Origin: Lachnospiraceae bacterium
GTDB lineage: Bacteria; Bacillota; Clostridia; Lachnospirales; Lachnospiraceae
Reading direction: 5' to 3'
Assembly (NCBI GenBank): GCA_017472605.1
Contig: JAFUPV010000005.1
Location: 62,001-126,000, forward strand
Length of the DNA stretch: 64,000 nt
The notes beneath the pieces are model-generated. The model worked only from the letters and a program-made list of their open reading frames with translations. It did not search any database and was not told the DNA's origin. Made by a program: the position numbers and the translations under genes. Positions 26,978 through 36,608 of the stretch are shown here, piece after piece. Position 1 is the stretch's first letter, and each line of letters starts with the position of its first letter.

Positions 26978-27484
26978 ATGAGAATAGAAGAAAGACATGC
27001 CGGGACAGAACATATGCAATATCAGGCTAGAGCGGTCAACCATGCGAATATTGATTCTGCGACTTCTGTAGAGATTGAAAGAAGAAGGCGGAAAGCAAAG
27101 CAAAAGCAGAGAGAGCGTCAGGAAGCGCGCATCGAGCGTCAGGTAATCATTTACAGACGCCGTGCAGGCATCTACAGTGTCGGACAGATGGCAGCGATGA
27201 TCACATGCTGTGTCGCGTTTCTGGCGGCTGCAATCTTTTTTGTACACATCGAAGCAAACATGAAGCAGGCAGACCAGCAGGTGACAGCGCTTCGTCAGGA
27301 ATATGAAGCACTTCATAAAAACAATGACATTCTGGAGGCAGAAATTGTTGCCGGAATTGATATCAATGAAATTTATCGGGTTGCAACGGAAGAACTGGGT
27401 ATGAATTACCCGCAGAAGAGCCAGATTATTGTATATCAGAAAACAGAGAGTGAGCATGTAAGACAATATGAAGAAATCCCGTAA
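26978..27484 (+). CDS. ftsL: Cell division protein FtsL-like
   Basis: This 168-residue bitopic protein fits FtsL by position and shape. It has a basic, helical cytoplasmic N-terminus (many Arg/Lys/Gln around residues 28-60), one membrane segment near residues 70-90 (MAAMITCCVAFLAAAIFF), then an outer coiled-coil stretch (MKQADQQVTALRQEYEALHK). FtsL bridges division proteins and stimulates the septal peptidoglycan synthase. GAAAGGA lies upstream. It overlaps the next gene by 17 bases. The cytoplasmic part is longer than in Bacillus FtsL. Confidence 0.8.
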   Translation: MRIEERHAGTEHMQYQARAVNHANIDSATSVEIERRRRKAKQKQRERQEARIERQVIIYRRRAGIYSVGQMAAMITCCVAFLAAAIFFVHIEANMKQADQQVTALRQEYEALHKNNDILEAEIVAGIDINEIYRVATEELGMNYPQKSQIIVYQKTESEHVRQYEEIP

Positions 27485-29723
27485 AGAAAGAATCGAAAAG
27501 GAAAAGAAAAAACGCTTAATGAGCCAGATCAATCTTCGGGTCTGGTTCCTTTTGTTACTGATCCTTGGTGCGCTTGTGATTCTGGGTGGACGTGTGCTGA
27601 CAAAGTCACTGTCAACCCAGGAGGAATATGAGATCAAGGCGCTGGATCAGCTGAACTACAGCAGCACGATCAAGGTGGCAATGCCTGGTGATATTCTGGA
27701 TGCCAATCTGTCGCCGGTTGCAACAAGCTATCGGGTTTACATTCTGATTCTGGACCCGAAGGTGATCCTGGCGACGGAGGAAATCTATGAGGGATCCCTG
27801 GACAAGACTATTGAACTGGTGGCAGAAGTCTTTGATCTGGACGAGTCATCCGTGCGCAGCGAGATCATGGCAAATACGGGAAGCAGCTATCTGCGTTACG
27901 GGAAAAAGACGATTGTCACTGAGAATCAGCGGACGGAATTCCTGAAGCAGCAGGAACTGGTCAATAACCCGCCGGAAGCGGAATCGGGAGAAGAAAAGCC
28001 GGTGTCGAAGGCGAAGGTAAAAGGCGTCTGGTTTGAAGAAGAGCCGAGACGATACTACCCCTATGGCAGTCTGGCAAGCAAGCTGATCGGCTTCACCACA
28101 GTAGACACATCCATGGGTCTGTGGGGACTGGAAAAATCCTATGATGATTACCTGCGCGGCACCAATGGGCGTGAATATGGCTACATCAACAGTGAATCCG
28201 ATCTGGAACGCCAGGTCATCGAGCCGCAGGACGGCTATACACTCGTGACTACGCTTGACATGAACTATCAGAAAATCATTGACGATGAGCTCAACGAGTG
28301 GTATTCCGATACCGATGAAAACGGCGAACTGAAAAACAGCGCAAAATCGGTCCGTGTGCTTCTGATGGATCCAAACACAGGAGCAATCAAAGCCTACGCC
28401 AGCAGCAATGATTTTGACCTGAACAATACCACCGATCTTTCTGCCATGTATACGGAAGAGGAGATTGCCGTTTTCGAGCAGAATCAGGAAGAATATGATG
28501 CGGCAAAAGCACTGGCGGAAGCGAATGACGAGGAATTTGTCTGGGATCACGATGCGAAACCGACAAGAAGTGATGCCAGAAATGCCATGTGGAGAAATGA
28601 TCTGATCAGTGATTCCTACGAGCCTGGTTCTACCGGCAAGGTGATGAGCTTTGCAGCGGCAATTGAGGAGGATGTGATCAATGAAGATACGCTCTTTGAG
28701 TGCAATGGCTCCCTGCAGGTTGTGAACTATCTGATGAAGTGCCACAACCAGCATCTGGGCGGCTGCGGCACCATTGATGCCCTTCAGTCTATCGCCAACT
28801 CCTGCAACGTTGCTTTTATTAACATTGGTCAGGCGCTTGGCACGGAACGTCTTGCGAAATATCAGCAGCTGTTTAATCTGGGACAGAAGACTGGCATTGA
28901 TCTGCCCGGTGAGGCAAGCTGTGAGGGACTTCTCTATTCCGCGGAGAATATGTCAGAGGTGGATCTGGTAACCAATGCGTTCGGTCAGTGCTATAATCTG
29001 ACCATGCTTCAGCTGGCCTCCGCAGTATCGGCGGCGATCAACGGCGGTTACTACTATAAGCCGTATCTCGGTGCGCAGATTCTGGACAACAGCGGAAACG
29101 TAGTGAAGAATTTTGAGCCGACTCTGGTCAGACAGGTTGTCAGCGAAGAGACAAGCCGGATCGTCCGGGAGGCAATGAGACAGACGGTAACGACAGAGAT
29201 GGGTACCGGACGTACGGTCGGCTATTCCGACGGAGAACAGCTGGAGGGCTACACCTTCATCGCAAAGACCGGTACGGCGGAGAAACTGCCCCGTTCCGCG
29301 AAAAAATATATAATTTCCGTTGTTTCCGCGGTTCCGCAGGATAACCCGCAGCTGCTGCTTTATGTTGTCATTGATGAGTACGGCGGCGAGCTTCAGGCGG
29401 ACAGCTATCCGGCACAGGAGCTGACCGGCGACATCTGGGGCAGCATTCTGGACTACGCGGGCATCTATTCCACGCTGGATCCGGGACCGGAGATCTACCA
29501 GAACGAAACGCAGGAGGAGACAATCAGCAACGAGGGAATGGCAGCAGGAAACGAAGCATGGCCGGAGGATACCAACATCATTGATAATGTAGACGGCAAT
29601 CCGGAGGATCTGCCGGTTCCTCCAAGCGATGACAGCGGCAGCGGAAGCTTCGATGGAATTATTGTCAGCCCGGACAGCGTGATCAATCCCGAGGATGTAA
29701 TGCCGCAGCTGGGAGATGAGTAA
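27468..29723 (+). CDS. Class B penicillin-binding protein (FtsI/PbpB-type transpeptidase)
   Basis: The 751-residue protein crosslinks peptidoglycan at the septum. It has a short cytoplasmic N-terminus, one membrane segment near residues 28-47 (FLLLLILGALVILGGRVL), a PBP dimerisation domain, and a transpeptidase domain with the active serine in SYEPGSTGK near residue 388, SCN near 445, and AKTGTAEK near 600. The C-terminal ~70 residues are acidic and Pro/Ser/Gly-rich and no PASTA domain is present. There is also an acidic insertion before the active serine (YTEEEIAVFEQNQEEYDAAK). It overlaps ftsL, which supports a joint septation role. Confidence 0.92.
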   Translation: MKKSRKERIEKEKKKRLMSQINLRVWFLLLLILGALVILGGRVLTKSLSTQEEYEIKALDQLNYSSTIKVAMPGDILDANLSPVATSYRVYILILDPKVILATEEIYEGSLDKTIELVAEVFDLDESSVRSEIMANTGSSYLRYGKKTIVTENQRTEFLKQQELVNNPPEAESGEEKPVSKAKVKGVWFEEEPRRYYPYGSLASKLIGFTTVDTSMGLWGLEKSYDDYLRGTNGREYGYINSESDLERQVIEPQDGYTLVTTLDMNYQKIIDDELNEWYSDTDENGELKNSAKSVRVLLMDPNTGAIKAYASSNDFDLNNTTDLSAMYTEEEIAVFEQNQEEYDAAKALAEANDEEFVWDHDAKPTRSDARNAMWRNDLISDSYEPGSTGKVMSFAAAIEEDVINEDTLFECNGSLQVVNYLMKCHNQHLGGCGTIDALQSIANSCNVAFINIGQALGTERLAKYQQLFNLGQKTGIDLPGEASCEGLLYSAENMSEVDLVTNAFGQCYNLTMLQLASAVSAAINGGYYYKPYLGAQILDNSGNVVKNFEPTLVRQVVSEETSRIVREAMRQTVTTEMGTGRTVGYSDGEQLEGYTFIAKTGTAEKLPRSAKKYIISVVSAVPQDNPQLLLYVVIDEYGGELQADSYPAQELTGDIWGSILDYAGIYSTLDPGPEIYQNETQEETISNEGMAAGNEAWPEDTNIIDNVDGNPEDLPVPPSDDSGSGSFDGIIVSPDSVINPEDVMPQLGDE

Positions 29724-29788
29724 CTGCCGGACGGTATGCCAAAATTCCATACAATCAGAAGATTAAGTGAATAAAGTCTGAAACAGGA

Positions 29789-29843
29789 GAACTGCCTGCT
29801 TCCGCCTGAGCGTTTTGTCTCAGGAATGGAGCAGGCAGTTTTT
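29789..29843 (+). terminator. Terminator between the two PBP genes
   Basis: AACTGCCTGCT pairs with AGCAGGCAGTT, extended by an inner GCCTGAG/CTCAGG-type stem, and TTTT follows. It divides the dcw cluster into mraZ-to-PBP and later units. Confidence 0.85.
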
Positions 29844-29877
29844 GCATATGCTGTAAAAAGAATCTCTGGGAGCTGCA

Positions 29878-31614
29878 ATGTATTATGTGAAAACGCTGCA
29901 CAGGCGGGGAATTCTGATCATCGGTCTGCTGTTTCTGCTGGCAGTTACAGCACTGAGTGCACGGCTGGGAAATCTGATGCTGGTCCAGTCCGGGCATTAT
30001 CAGGAGCTGGCAGATGAGCTTCATACGAGGGAGCGAAAGCTGAAAGCAAAACGCGGTGAGATCATCGACCGGAACGGAACTGTTCTTGCTTCGAACCGGA
30101 CGGTCTGCACCGTGTCTGTTGTGCACAGCCAGATCACGGATGAAGAAGCAGTCGTGGAGGTACTCTGCAGGGAGCTTGGGCTTTCCGAGGAGGAAGTGAG
30201 GAAGCGCACGGAAAAAGTAACTGCCAGAGAGATTGTCAAAACGAATGTGGATAAGGAGATCGGGGACCGGATCCGCGAATATGATCTGTCCGGTGTGAAA
30301 GTGGATGAGGATTATAAACGGTACTATCCCTATGGGGAACTGGCATCGAAAGTGCTTGGTTTTACCGGAGGAGACAATCAGGGGATCATTGGTCTGGAAG
30401 TGCAGTACGAAGAGGTGCTAAAAGGGATTGACGGCAGCATTCTGACACTGACAGACGCGGCAGGGCTCGAGATTGAGAATGCGGCAGAGTATCGGGTGGA
30501 GCCGGTGGAAGGAAATACGCTTCAGATCAGTCTGGACTGGAATATCCAGAACTATGTGACACAGGTCTGCAGTCAGATGATGGAACAGAAACAGGCGAAA
30601 CGCGTTTCTGCCATTGTGATGAATCCGGAGAACGGCGAAATCTATGCCATGGTCAGTGTGCCTGAATTTGACCTGAATGACCCGTTTACTCTGCCGGAAG
30701 GGACGACATGGGAGAGCGGGCAGGAGAAACAGAATCTTCTGAATCAGATGTGGCGCAATCCCAACATCAGTGACACTTATGAACCCGGTTCTACCTTCAA
30801 GGTGATTACGGCAGCTGCGGCCCTGTCATCGGGAGCGGTCCGCCTGGAAGACGGGTTTTCCTGTCCCGGATTCTGCATTGTGGAGGACCGGAGGATTCGC
30901 TGCCACAAGACAACCGGTCACGGCGCGGAATCCTTTCTGCAGGGTTTCATGAATTCCTGCAATCCGGTGTTCATTCAGACCGGTCTGCGGATGGGTGTGG
31001 AGACCTTTTATTCCTGGTTTCAGCAGCTGAAGCTTCTGGAAAAGACAGGAGTCGATCTGCCGGGAGAGGCGAAGATGATCATGCATGATCCCGAGGACAT
31101 GGGAGAGGTGGAGCTGGCAACCGTTTCCTTTGGCCAGTCCTTTCAACTGACGCCGCTGCGCCTGCTGACGACAATCAGCTCCATCATCAACGGCGGACAT
31201 ACAATCACGCCTCATTTTGGCGTTGCAGTTTTAAACAGTGACGAGACAGAAGGGTATCGGCTGAAGCGGCCGCAGGAGGAGCAGATCCTGGAGGAAGCGG
31301 TCAGTGAAACGATGCGCTATTGCATGGAAATGGTTGTTGCACAGGGCGGCGGTGCCAATGGCGCTGTGGAGGGCTATGCAGTTGGCGGAAAAACGGCAAC
31401 TTCGGAGAAGCTTCCGCGCGGGAACGGGAAATATATCAGCTCCTTCGTTGGCTTTGCGCCGGCAGACGATCCGCAGGTGATCACGATTCTTCTGATTGAT
31501 GAGCCGGTGGGAACTTATTACGGCGGTGTGATCGCGGCACCTGCAGTAAAGACCGTCTATGAAAATATTCTGCCGTATCTGGGGATTGAGAAGGATGAGG
31601 GAAATAATGGTTGA
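29878..31614 (+). CDS. Second class B penicillin-binding protein (SpoVD/FtsI-like)
   Basis: This 578-residue transpeptidase has an N-terminal membrane segment (residues ~10-30), the dimerisation region and a transpeptidase domain with the active serine in YEPGSTFK near residue 305 and SCN near 360. The third motif reads GGKTATSEK where KTG is usual, near residue 504. SpoVD, the spore-cortex relative of FtsI, commonly follows the vegetative enzyme in this cluster, and its PASTA domain is missing here. GGGAG precedes ATG 29878. Because a terminator lies just upstream, it may be expressed separately, for example in sporulation. Whether it serves division or cortex synthesis is not decided by sequence. 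Confidence 0.88.
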   Translation: MYYVKTLHRRGILIIGLLFLLAVTALSARLGNLMLVQSGHYQELADELHTRERKLKAKRGEIIDRNGTVLASNRTVCTVSVVHSQITDEEAVVEVLCRELGLSEEEVRKRTEKVTAREIVKTNVDKEIGDRIREYDLSGVKVDEDYKRYYPYGELASKVLGFTGGDNQGIIGLEVQYEEVLKGIDGSILTLTDAAGLEIENAAEYRVEPVEGNTLQISLDWNIQNYVTQVCSQMMEQKQAKRVSAIVMNPENGEIYAMVSVPEFDLNDPFTLPEGTTWESGQEKQNLLNQMWRNPNISDTYEPGSTFKVITAAAALSSGAVRLEDGFSCPGFCIVEDRRIRCHKTTGHGAESFLQGFMNSCNPVFIQTGLRMGVETFYSWFQQLKLLEKTGVDLPGEAKMIMHDPEDMGEVELATVSFGQSFQLTPLRLLTTISSIINGGHTITPHFGVAVLNSDETEGYRLKRPQEEQILEEAVSETMRYCMEMVVAQGGGANGAVEGYAVGGKTATSEKLPRGNGKYISSFVGFAPADDPQVITILLIDEPVGTYYGGVIAAPAVKTVYENILPYLGIEKDEGNNG

Positions 31615-31639
31615 GTCCGGCTAAAAAAGGTGTTATACT
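31611..31639 (+). promoter_or_regulatory. Internal promoter before mraY
   Basis: TTGAGT (31611-31616, overlapping the stop codon of the PBP gene) and TATACT (31634-31639) are 17 bases apart, about 35 bases before the mraY start. Confidence 0.7.
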
Positions 31640-31675
31640 AATAACCAAAGAAAGATACAACAGATGGAGGAGATT

Positions 31676-32632
31676 ATGAGTAAAGATGTAATTATTGCAG
31701 TGCTTGTCTCGTTTGCGGTAAGCGCTATTCTGTGTCCCGTCGTGATCCCGATGCTTCACAGACTGAAATTCGGCCAGCAGGTCAGAACAGACGGACCAAA
31801 GGAGCATTTGAAAAAGCAGGGAACACCGACCATGGGCGGACTGATCTTCCTGTGTGCCATCATTCTGGCAGCGCTTCTGTTTGTAGGCGATTATCCCCAG
31901 ATGATTCCGGTTCTGTTCATGACCGTTGGCTTCGGTATCGTTGGTTTTCTGGATGACTACATCAAGATTGTGATGAAGCGTTCGGAGGGACTGAACCCGA
32001 AGCAGAAGATGATCGGTCAGTTTGTGATTACCGCGATTTTCTGCTACTACTGCATGACAACGCCGGAAATCGGTACGGAGATCATCATTCCCTTTACCGG
32101 CGGCAAGACGCTGGATATCAGCTGGTTCTACATTCCGTTTTGTTTTGTGACGGTGCTTGGAACGGATAACGGCGTGAATTTCACCGATGGTCTGGACGGT
32201 CTCTGTTCCAGTGTGACGGTAATGGTGGCAACCTTCTTTGCCGTGGTTGCTCTTGGAACCAACCATCAGGTTGCTCCGCTGTGCGCCGCAGTTGTAGGCT
32301 CTCTGATGGGCTTTCTTCTGTTTAATGTACATCCGGCAAGAGTCTTCATGGGTGACACCGGTTCTCTTGCCCTTGGCGGTTTTGTGGCAGCGACAGCCTG
32401 TGTGATGCGGATGCCGCTCTTCATTCTGCTGGTAGGTCTTGTTTACCTGGTTGAGGTAATTTCTGTCATGATCCAGGTGACCTACTTCCGCAAGACAGGA
32501 GGAAAACGCTTCTTTAAGATGGCCCCGATCCATCACCATTTTGAACTGTGCGGATGGTCTGAGACAAGAGTTGTGGCTGTCTTTTCAATTGTGACCGTTC
32601 TTCTGTGTCTGGTTGCATATCTGGCGCTGTAA
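31676..32632 (+). CDS. mraY: Phospho-N-acetylmuramoyl-pentapeptide-transferase
   Basis: This 318-residue polytopic membrane enzyme transfers phospho-MurNAc-pentapeptide to undecaprenyl phosphate, giving lipid I. About ten membrane helices can be placed. Family motifs are present: PTMGG near residue 45, GFLDDYIKI with the paired aspartates near residue 96, NFTDGLDGL, and the C-terminal HHHFE. I chose ATG 31676 because GGAGGA lies just upstream; the ATG at 31664 overlaps that site. Length and order match Firmicute MraY. Confidence 0.97.
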   Translation: MSKDVIIAVLVSFAVSAILCPVVIPMLHRLKFGQQVRTDGPKEHLKKQGTPTMGGLIFLCAIILAALLFVGDYPQMIPVLFMTVGFGIVGFLDDYIKIVMKRSEGLNPKQKMIGQFVITAIFCYYCMTTPEIGTEIIIPFTGGKTLDISWFYIPFCFVTVLGTDNGVNFTDGLDGLCSSVTVMVATFFAVVALGTNHQVAPLCAAVVGSLMGFLLFNVHPARVFMGDTGSLALGGFVAATACVMRMPLFILLVGLVYLVEVISVMIQVTYFRKTGGKRFFKMAPIHHHFELCGWSETRVVAVFSIVTVLLCLVAYLAL

Positions 32633-32660
32633 GAGGAACGGGAAAACGGAGGACGATTGG

Positions 32661-34022
32661 ATGAAGAAATCAGTATTGGTTGCAGGCTGCGGGATCAGCG
32701 GCATCGGAGCGGCAAAGCTGCTTCTTGGCGCCGGTGAGTCCGTGATCCTGTACGACGGAAATAAACAGAGAGATGCAGAAGAGCTGCGCCGTAAGGTCGG
32801 CACGGAAGGAGAGCTGGAGATTGTCCTTGGCGATCTGACCGATGAGGTGATCAGCCGCGTTTCCTTCTGTGTGATCAGCCCGGGAATTCCGACGGATGTT
32901 CCCTTTGCGCTTCAGCTGAAAGCAGCGGGAATTGCGCTCTGGAGCGAGATTGAACTTGCGTACCGCTACGGAAAAGGCACGGTGATCGGCATCACCGGAA
33001 CAAACGGAAAGACGACAACCACCTCCCTGACAGGAGCAATCATGGCGGCTCATTTTGGCAGTGAGCGGACTTTTGTTGTTGGAAACATCGGCACTCCCTA
33101 CACAGAGCGTGCCATGTTGATGAAGGACGATTCGGTGACGGTGGCGGAAATCAGCAGCTTCCAGCTGGAGACTGCGATTACCTTCCATCCCCATGTTTCG
33201 GCTGTTCTGAATGTGACGCCGGATCATCTGGACCGCCACAAGACCATGGAATGTTATACACAGGTAAAGGAATCCATTTCAGCTAATCAGACAGCGGATG
33301 ATTTCTGTGTCCTGAACTACGATGACCCTGCGCTTCGCGCATTCGGCGCGGTTTGCCCGGCAAAGGTAGTCTATTTCAGCTCCAGAGAGCAGCTGGAAGA
33401 GGGCTTCTGCATGGACGGAACAAAGCTGGTTTACCGCCATGACAAAGAAGAAGAGGTGATCGGTTCCGTGGATGAGTTTCATCTGGTGGGACGCTGCAAC
33501 TATGAAAACATTCTTGCTGCTTCCGCCATCGGCATTTCCATGGGCGTTCCGATGGAAACGGTGAGCCGTGTGGCAAAGGCGTTTCTGGCGGTAGAGCACA
33601 GGATTGAGTACACAGTGACAAAGAACGGTGTCCGCTATTACAATGATTCCAAGGGAACCAATCCGGACGCTGCGATCCAGGGAATCCGGGCGATGACAAC
33701 GCCGACCTGCCTGATCGGCGGCGGCTATGACAAGGGCTCGGAATATGATGACTGGGTGAAGGAGTTTGGAACGACAGTCAAGTATCTGGTCCTGATCGGA
33801 CAGACAAAAGAAAAGATTGCTCAGTGCTGCCGTACCTATGGATTCACCAATTACGAGTTTGCGGAGTCCATGGAGGAAGCGGTGAATAAGTGCGCGGCAC
33901 ATGCGCTGCCGGGTGAGGCGGTTCTTCTGTCGCCGGCCTGCGCAAGCTGGGGAATGTTTGATAATTATGAGCAGAGAGGCCGGATCTTTAAGGAACTGGC
34001 ACGGAATCTGCCGGAAGCATAA
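32661..34022 (+). CDS. murD: UDP-N-acetylmuramoyl-L-alanine--D-glutamate ligase
   Basis: The 453-residue cytoplasmic ligase adds D-glutamate to UDP-MurNAc-L-alanine with ATP. KSVLVAGCGISGIGAAKLLL forms the N-terminal Rossmann-type substrate domain, GITGTNGKTTTT is the ATP loop, and the later NVTPDHLDRH and YNDSKGTNPDA (with the catalytic Asn/Asp/Lys area) are typical of Mur ligases. CGGAGGA lies before ATG 32661; the longer frame overlaps the mraY end. It follows mraY by 28 bases and precedes ftsW by 22. Confidence 0.97.
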   Translation: MKKSVLVAGCGISGIGAAKLLLGAGESVILYDGNKQRDAEELRRKVGTEGELEIVLGDLTDEVISRVSFCVISPGIPTDVPFALQLKAAGIALWSEIELAYRYGKGTVIGITGTNGKTTTTSLTGAIMAAHFGSERTFVVGNIGTPYTERAMLMKDDSVTVAEISSFQLETAITFHPHVSAVLNVTPDHLDRHKTMECYTQVKESISANQTADDFCVLNYDDPALRAFGAVCPAKVVYFSSREQLEEGFCMDGTKLVYRHDKEEEVIGSVDEFHLVGRCNYENILAASAIGISMGVPMETVSRVAKAFLAVEHRIEYTVTKNGVRYYNDSKGTNPDAAIQGIRAMTTPTCLIGGGYDKGSEYDDWVKEFGTTVKYLVLIGQTKEKIAQCCRTYGFTNYEFAESMEEAVNKCAAHALPGEAVLLSPACASWGMFDNYEQRGRIFKELARNLPEA

Positions 34023-34044
34023 AAAATGAATCAGGTGGAATGAT

Positions 34045-35196
34045 ATGACCAAGTCACAGGTTCCACAAAAGAGAAATGGCAGGGAGCGGCGAAAACGACC
34101 GGATCCCTGCCTCGTTCTTGTTCTGAGTTTTCTGCTGTTGTTCGGACTGATCATTCTGTACAGCAGCACAGGCTATGTGGATGCGAAGGAGCATCCGGGA
34201 AATCCGTACTATACCATTACAAGACAATCAGTCTTCCTGCTGCTGGCACTTGCTGTGATGGTGGCTGTCACACGCATTGACTACCACAGGCTGGTTGGAT
34301 TGGCGTGGATCCTTTATCCGGTTTCGGTTCTGCTTGGAATTCTTGTTCTTTTTTTCGGGCGGGAAGTCAATGGGCAGAAGCGATGGTTTGCTGTCGGCCC
34401 CATTTCCTTTCAGCCGGCCGAATTTGCAAAGCTGACGCTGATTCTGACGCTGACCTCTTTTTTTCACCGTCATTACCAGGAATCCAGCCGGCTGAGTCTT
34501 ATCGGAAGAGCGGTTCTGCTGACATTGCCGGTTTTTCTTCCTGTTGTAGATGCCAATCTGAGCTCCGGACTGATCATAGCCGGAATTGCCTTCTTTCTGA
34601 CGTTTACGGCATCGGAGCGAAAGCCGCTGTTTTTTCTGCTGGTTGCCGCTGTTCTTGTGTTCTGTGTGGCGGCATACCAGAGCGGTTTGCTGGCCTCGGT
34701 GCTGGATGAATACCAGATGAATCGTGTCTATGCCTGGCTGGATCCGGAGCAGTTTCCCCTGAGCAATGGATTTCAGGTGCTTCAGGGGCTGTATGCCATC
34801 GGTGCGGGCGGGCTGTTTGGCGTTGGTCTCGGCAACAGTCTGCAGAAGCTGGGCTATCTGCCGGAGGCACAAAATGACATGATCTTTTCCATCATATGTG
34901 AGGAACTGGGACTGACCGGAGCAGTTTTTCTGATGATCCTGTTTGTGATTCTGATGTGGCGTTTTCTGGTGATTGCCGTGCATGCGGCAGATGATGAAGG
35001 GATGTTTCTGACAGCAGGAGTGATGATCCACATCGGAATTCAGGTTCTTCTGAACATTTCCGTTGTCACAAATACGATTCCTAATACCGGTGTCAGCCTT
35101 CCGTTTATCAGCTACGGCGGTTCGTCGCTCCTGTTTTTATTGACAGAAATCGGAATTGTTTTCCGCGTATCAACCGAACCAAATGCGATAAACTAA
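34045..35196 (+). CDS. ftsW: FtsW/SpoVE-type peptidoglycan glycosyltransferase
   Basis: This 383-residue polytopic SEDS protein polymerises lipid II together with a class B PBP. About ten membrane segments are visible. The SEDS core is clear: REVNGQKRW, FQPAEFAKL, and the long loop SNGFQVLQGLYAIGAGGLFG followed by PEAQNDMIFSIICEELG with conserved Asp and Glu. The end YGGSSLLFLL is typical. Position between murD and murA suits FtsW; SpoVE, the sporulation relative, is hard to separate by sequence alone. AGGTGG lies upstream of ATG 34045. Confidence 0.92.
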   Translation: MTKSQVPQKRNGRERRKRPDPCLVLVLSFLLLFGLIILYSSTGYVDAKEHPGNPYYTITRQSVFLLLALAVMVAVTRIDYHRLVGLAWILYPVSVLLGILVLFFGREVNGQKRWFAVGPISFQPAEFAKLTLILTLTSFFHRHYQESSRLSLIGRAVLLTLPVFLPVVDANLSSGLIIAGIAFFLTFTASERKPLFFLLVAAVLVFCVAAYQSGLLASVLDEYQMNRVYAWLDPEQFPLSNGFQVLQGLYAIGAGGLFGVGLGNSLQKLGYLPEAQNDMIFSIICEELGLTGAVFLMILFVILMWRFLVIAVHAADDEGMFLTAGVMIHIGIQVLLNISVVTNTIPNTGVSLPFISYGGSSLLFLLTEIGIVFRVSTEPNAIN

Positions 35197-35307
35197 TAGC
35201 AGACAGAAAGAAACAAAGCGCGGTAAGAGGCGGGAACCGTTTCATGACTGGCTACATACTATATGGTATCGGGGCATCTGGGAACCTGATGGGAAAGGAG
35301 GGATTTT

Positions 35308-36573
35308 GTGACAGCTTTTCAAATCGAGCGTGCCGGTCCTCTGTCCGGTACGGTACCGGTTCAGGGATCGAAAAATACAATCCTTCCGATCCTGGCAGCG
35401 TCTCTGATCAATCCCGGGAAGACGGTGCTTCATAACGTGCCGCGGATCCGGGATGTGGAGAACATGGTTTCTCTCATGAGAGAAATCGGCTGCCGGGTGA
35501 TCTGGGAGAAGAGGACACTGACAATTGATGCAGAGAAGATCCGGTGCGGCTGTCTGCCGAAGGAAGCGGCGGTCAGCATGAGAAGCTCCATCAATCTGCT
35601 GGCTCCGCTCCTTGTCCGATGCGGATGTGTGGAGATGAACCTGCCGGGAGGCTGTTCTCTGGGGAAGCGGCCGATTGATCTGCATCTGCATGCGCTGGAG
35701 CGGATGGGAGCAGCAATTACCATTGAGGACGATCAGATTCATGCCCGGGCATCCGGATTCCGCGGAGCCGAGATCTGCTTTCGCTTTCCATCGGTGGGGG
35801 CGACCCAGCAGGCGCTGACGGCAGCGGCTGCAGCGGAGGGTGAGACCAGGATCATGAACGCGGCGCGGGAACCGGAGGTGGTTCAGCTGTGCTGCTTTTT
35901 GAAAGAAATGGGGATTACGGTCAGAGGAGAAGGAACTTCAATGATACAGGTAACCGGATCCGCAAATCGAAAACCGGTGGAATTTCACATCTGCGCAGAC
36001 CGGATCGTGGCGGCGACCTGCATGAGTGCGGTTGCCGTCTGCGGAGGCTCTGCTTATCTGGCTGGTGTTCGTGCACCGGAAATGGAAGGTATTACGGCAC
36101 CCTTCATGGAAATGGGCTGTGAAGCGGTGTTTGATCCGTCTGGCCTGCGAATCAGCAGGACCGGCACGTTAAAACCCATCTCCTATATAGAAACAAAACC
36201 TTATCCCGGTTTTCCGACGGATGTACAGAGCCTGTTACTGGCTGTGCTGACGCAGGCGGATGGGCAATCTGTCGTGAAAGAAAATGTCTTTGAAGCGAGA
36301 TTTCGTGCTGCTTACCAGTTGCAAAAAATGGGAGCAGACATTATAATAGATAATAACTGTGCGATGATCAGAAAGAGCCGTCTGAAAGGAACTCTGGTGG
36401 AAGCTCCTGATCTTCGCGGCGGAGCGGCGCTGGTTATTGCCGGCCTGGCTGCCGAAGGTACGACGTATATCACCGGCTGTGAGCACATCAGCCGCGGATA
36501 CGAAGATCTTGCAGGGATGCTTCGTCAGCTGGGCGTTGTTGGCGCGGTGCTGACAGAGACGGAATTGCTGTGA
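35308..36573 (+). CDS. murA: UDP-N-acetylglucosamine 1-carboxyvinyltransferase
   Basis: This 421-residue cytoplasmic enzyme transfers enolpyruvate from phosphoenolpyruvate to UDP-GlcNAc, the first committed step of murein synthesis. The EPSP synthase-type fold shows SKNTILPILAASLI near residue 25, RSSINLLAPLL, and the catalytic cysteine loop PGGCSLGKRPIDLH near residue 118. It starts with GTG 35308 behind a strong AAAGGAGG. In most Firmicute dcw clusters murG or murB stands here; murA in this slot is a lineage feature. divIB/ftsQ follows after 35 bases. Confidence 0.95.
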   Translation: MTAFQIERAGPLSGTVPVQGSKNTILPILAASLINPGKTVLHNVPRIRDVENMVSLMREIGCRVIWEKRTLTIDAEKIRCGCLPKEAAVSMRSSINLLAPLLVRCGCVEMNLPGGCSLGKRPIDLHLHALERMGAAITIEDDQIHARASGFRGAEICFRFPSVGATQQALTAAAAAEGETRIMNAAREPEVVQLCCFLKEMGITVRGEGTSMIQVTGSANRKPVEFHICADRIVAATCMSAVAVCGGSAYLAGVRAPEMEGITAPFMEMGCEAVFDPSGLRISRTGTLKPISYIETKPYPGFPTDVQSLLLAVLTQADGQSVVKENVFEARFRAAYQLQKMGADIIIDNNCAMIRKSRLKGTLVEAPDLRGGAALVIAGLAAEGTTYITGCEHISRGYEDLAGMLRQLGVVGAVLTETELL

Positions 36574-36608
36574 GTGTCTGGACTCACGGAAGTTAGAGGA
36601 GTTTTATT

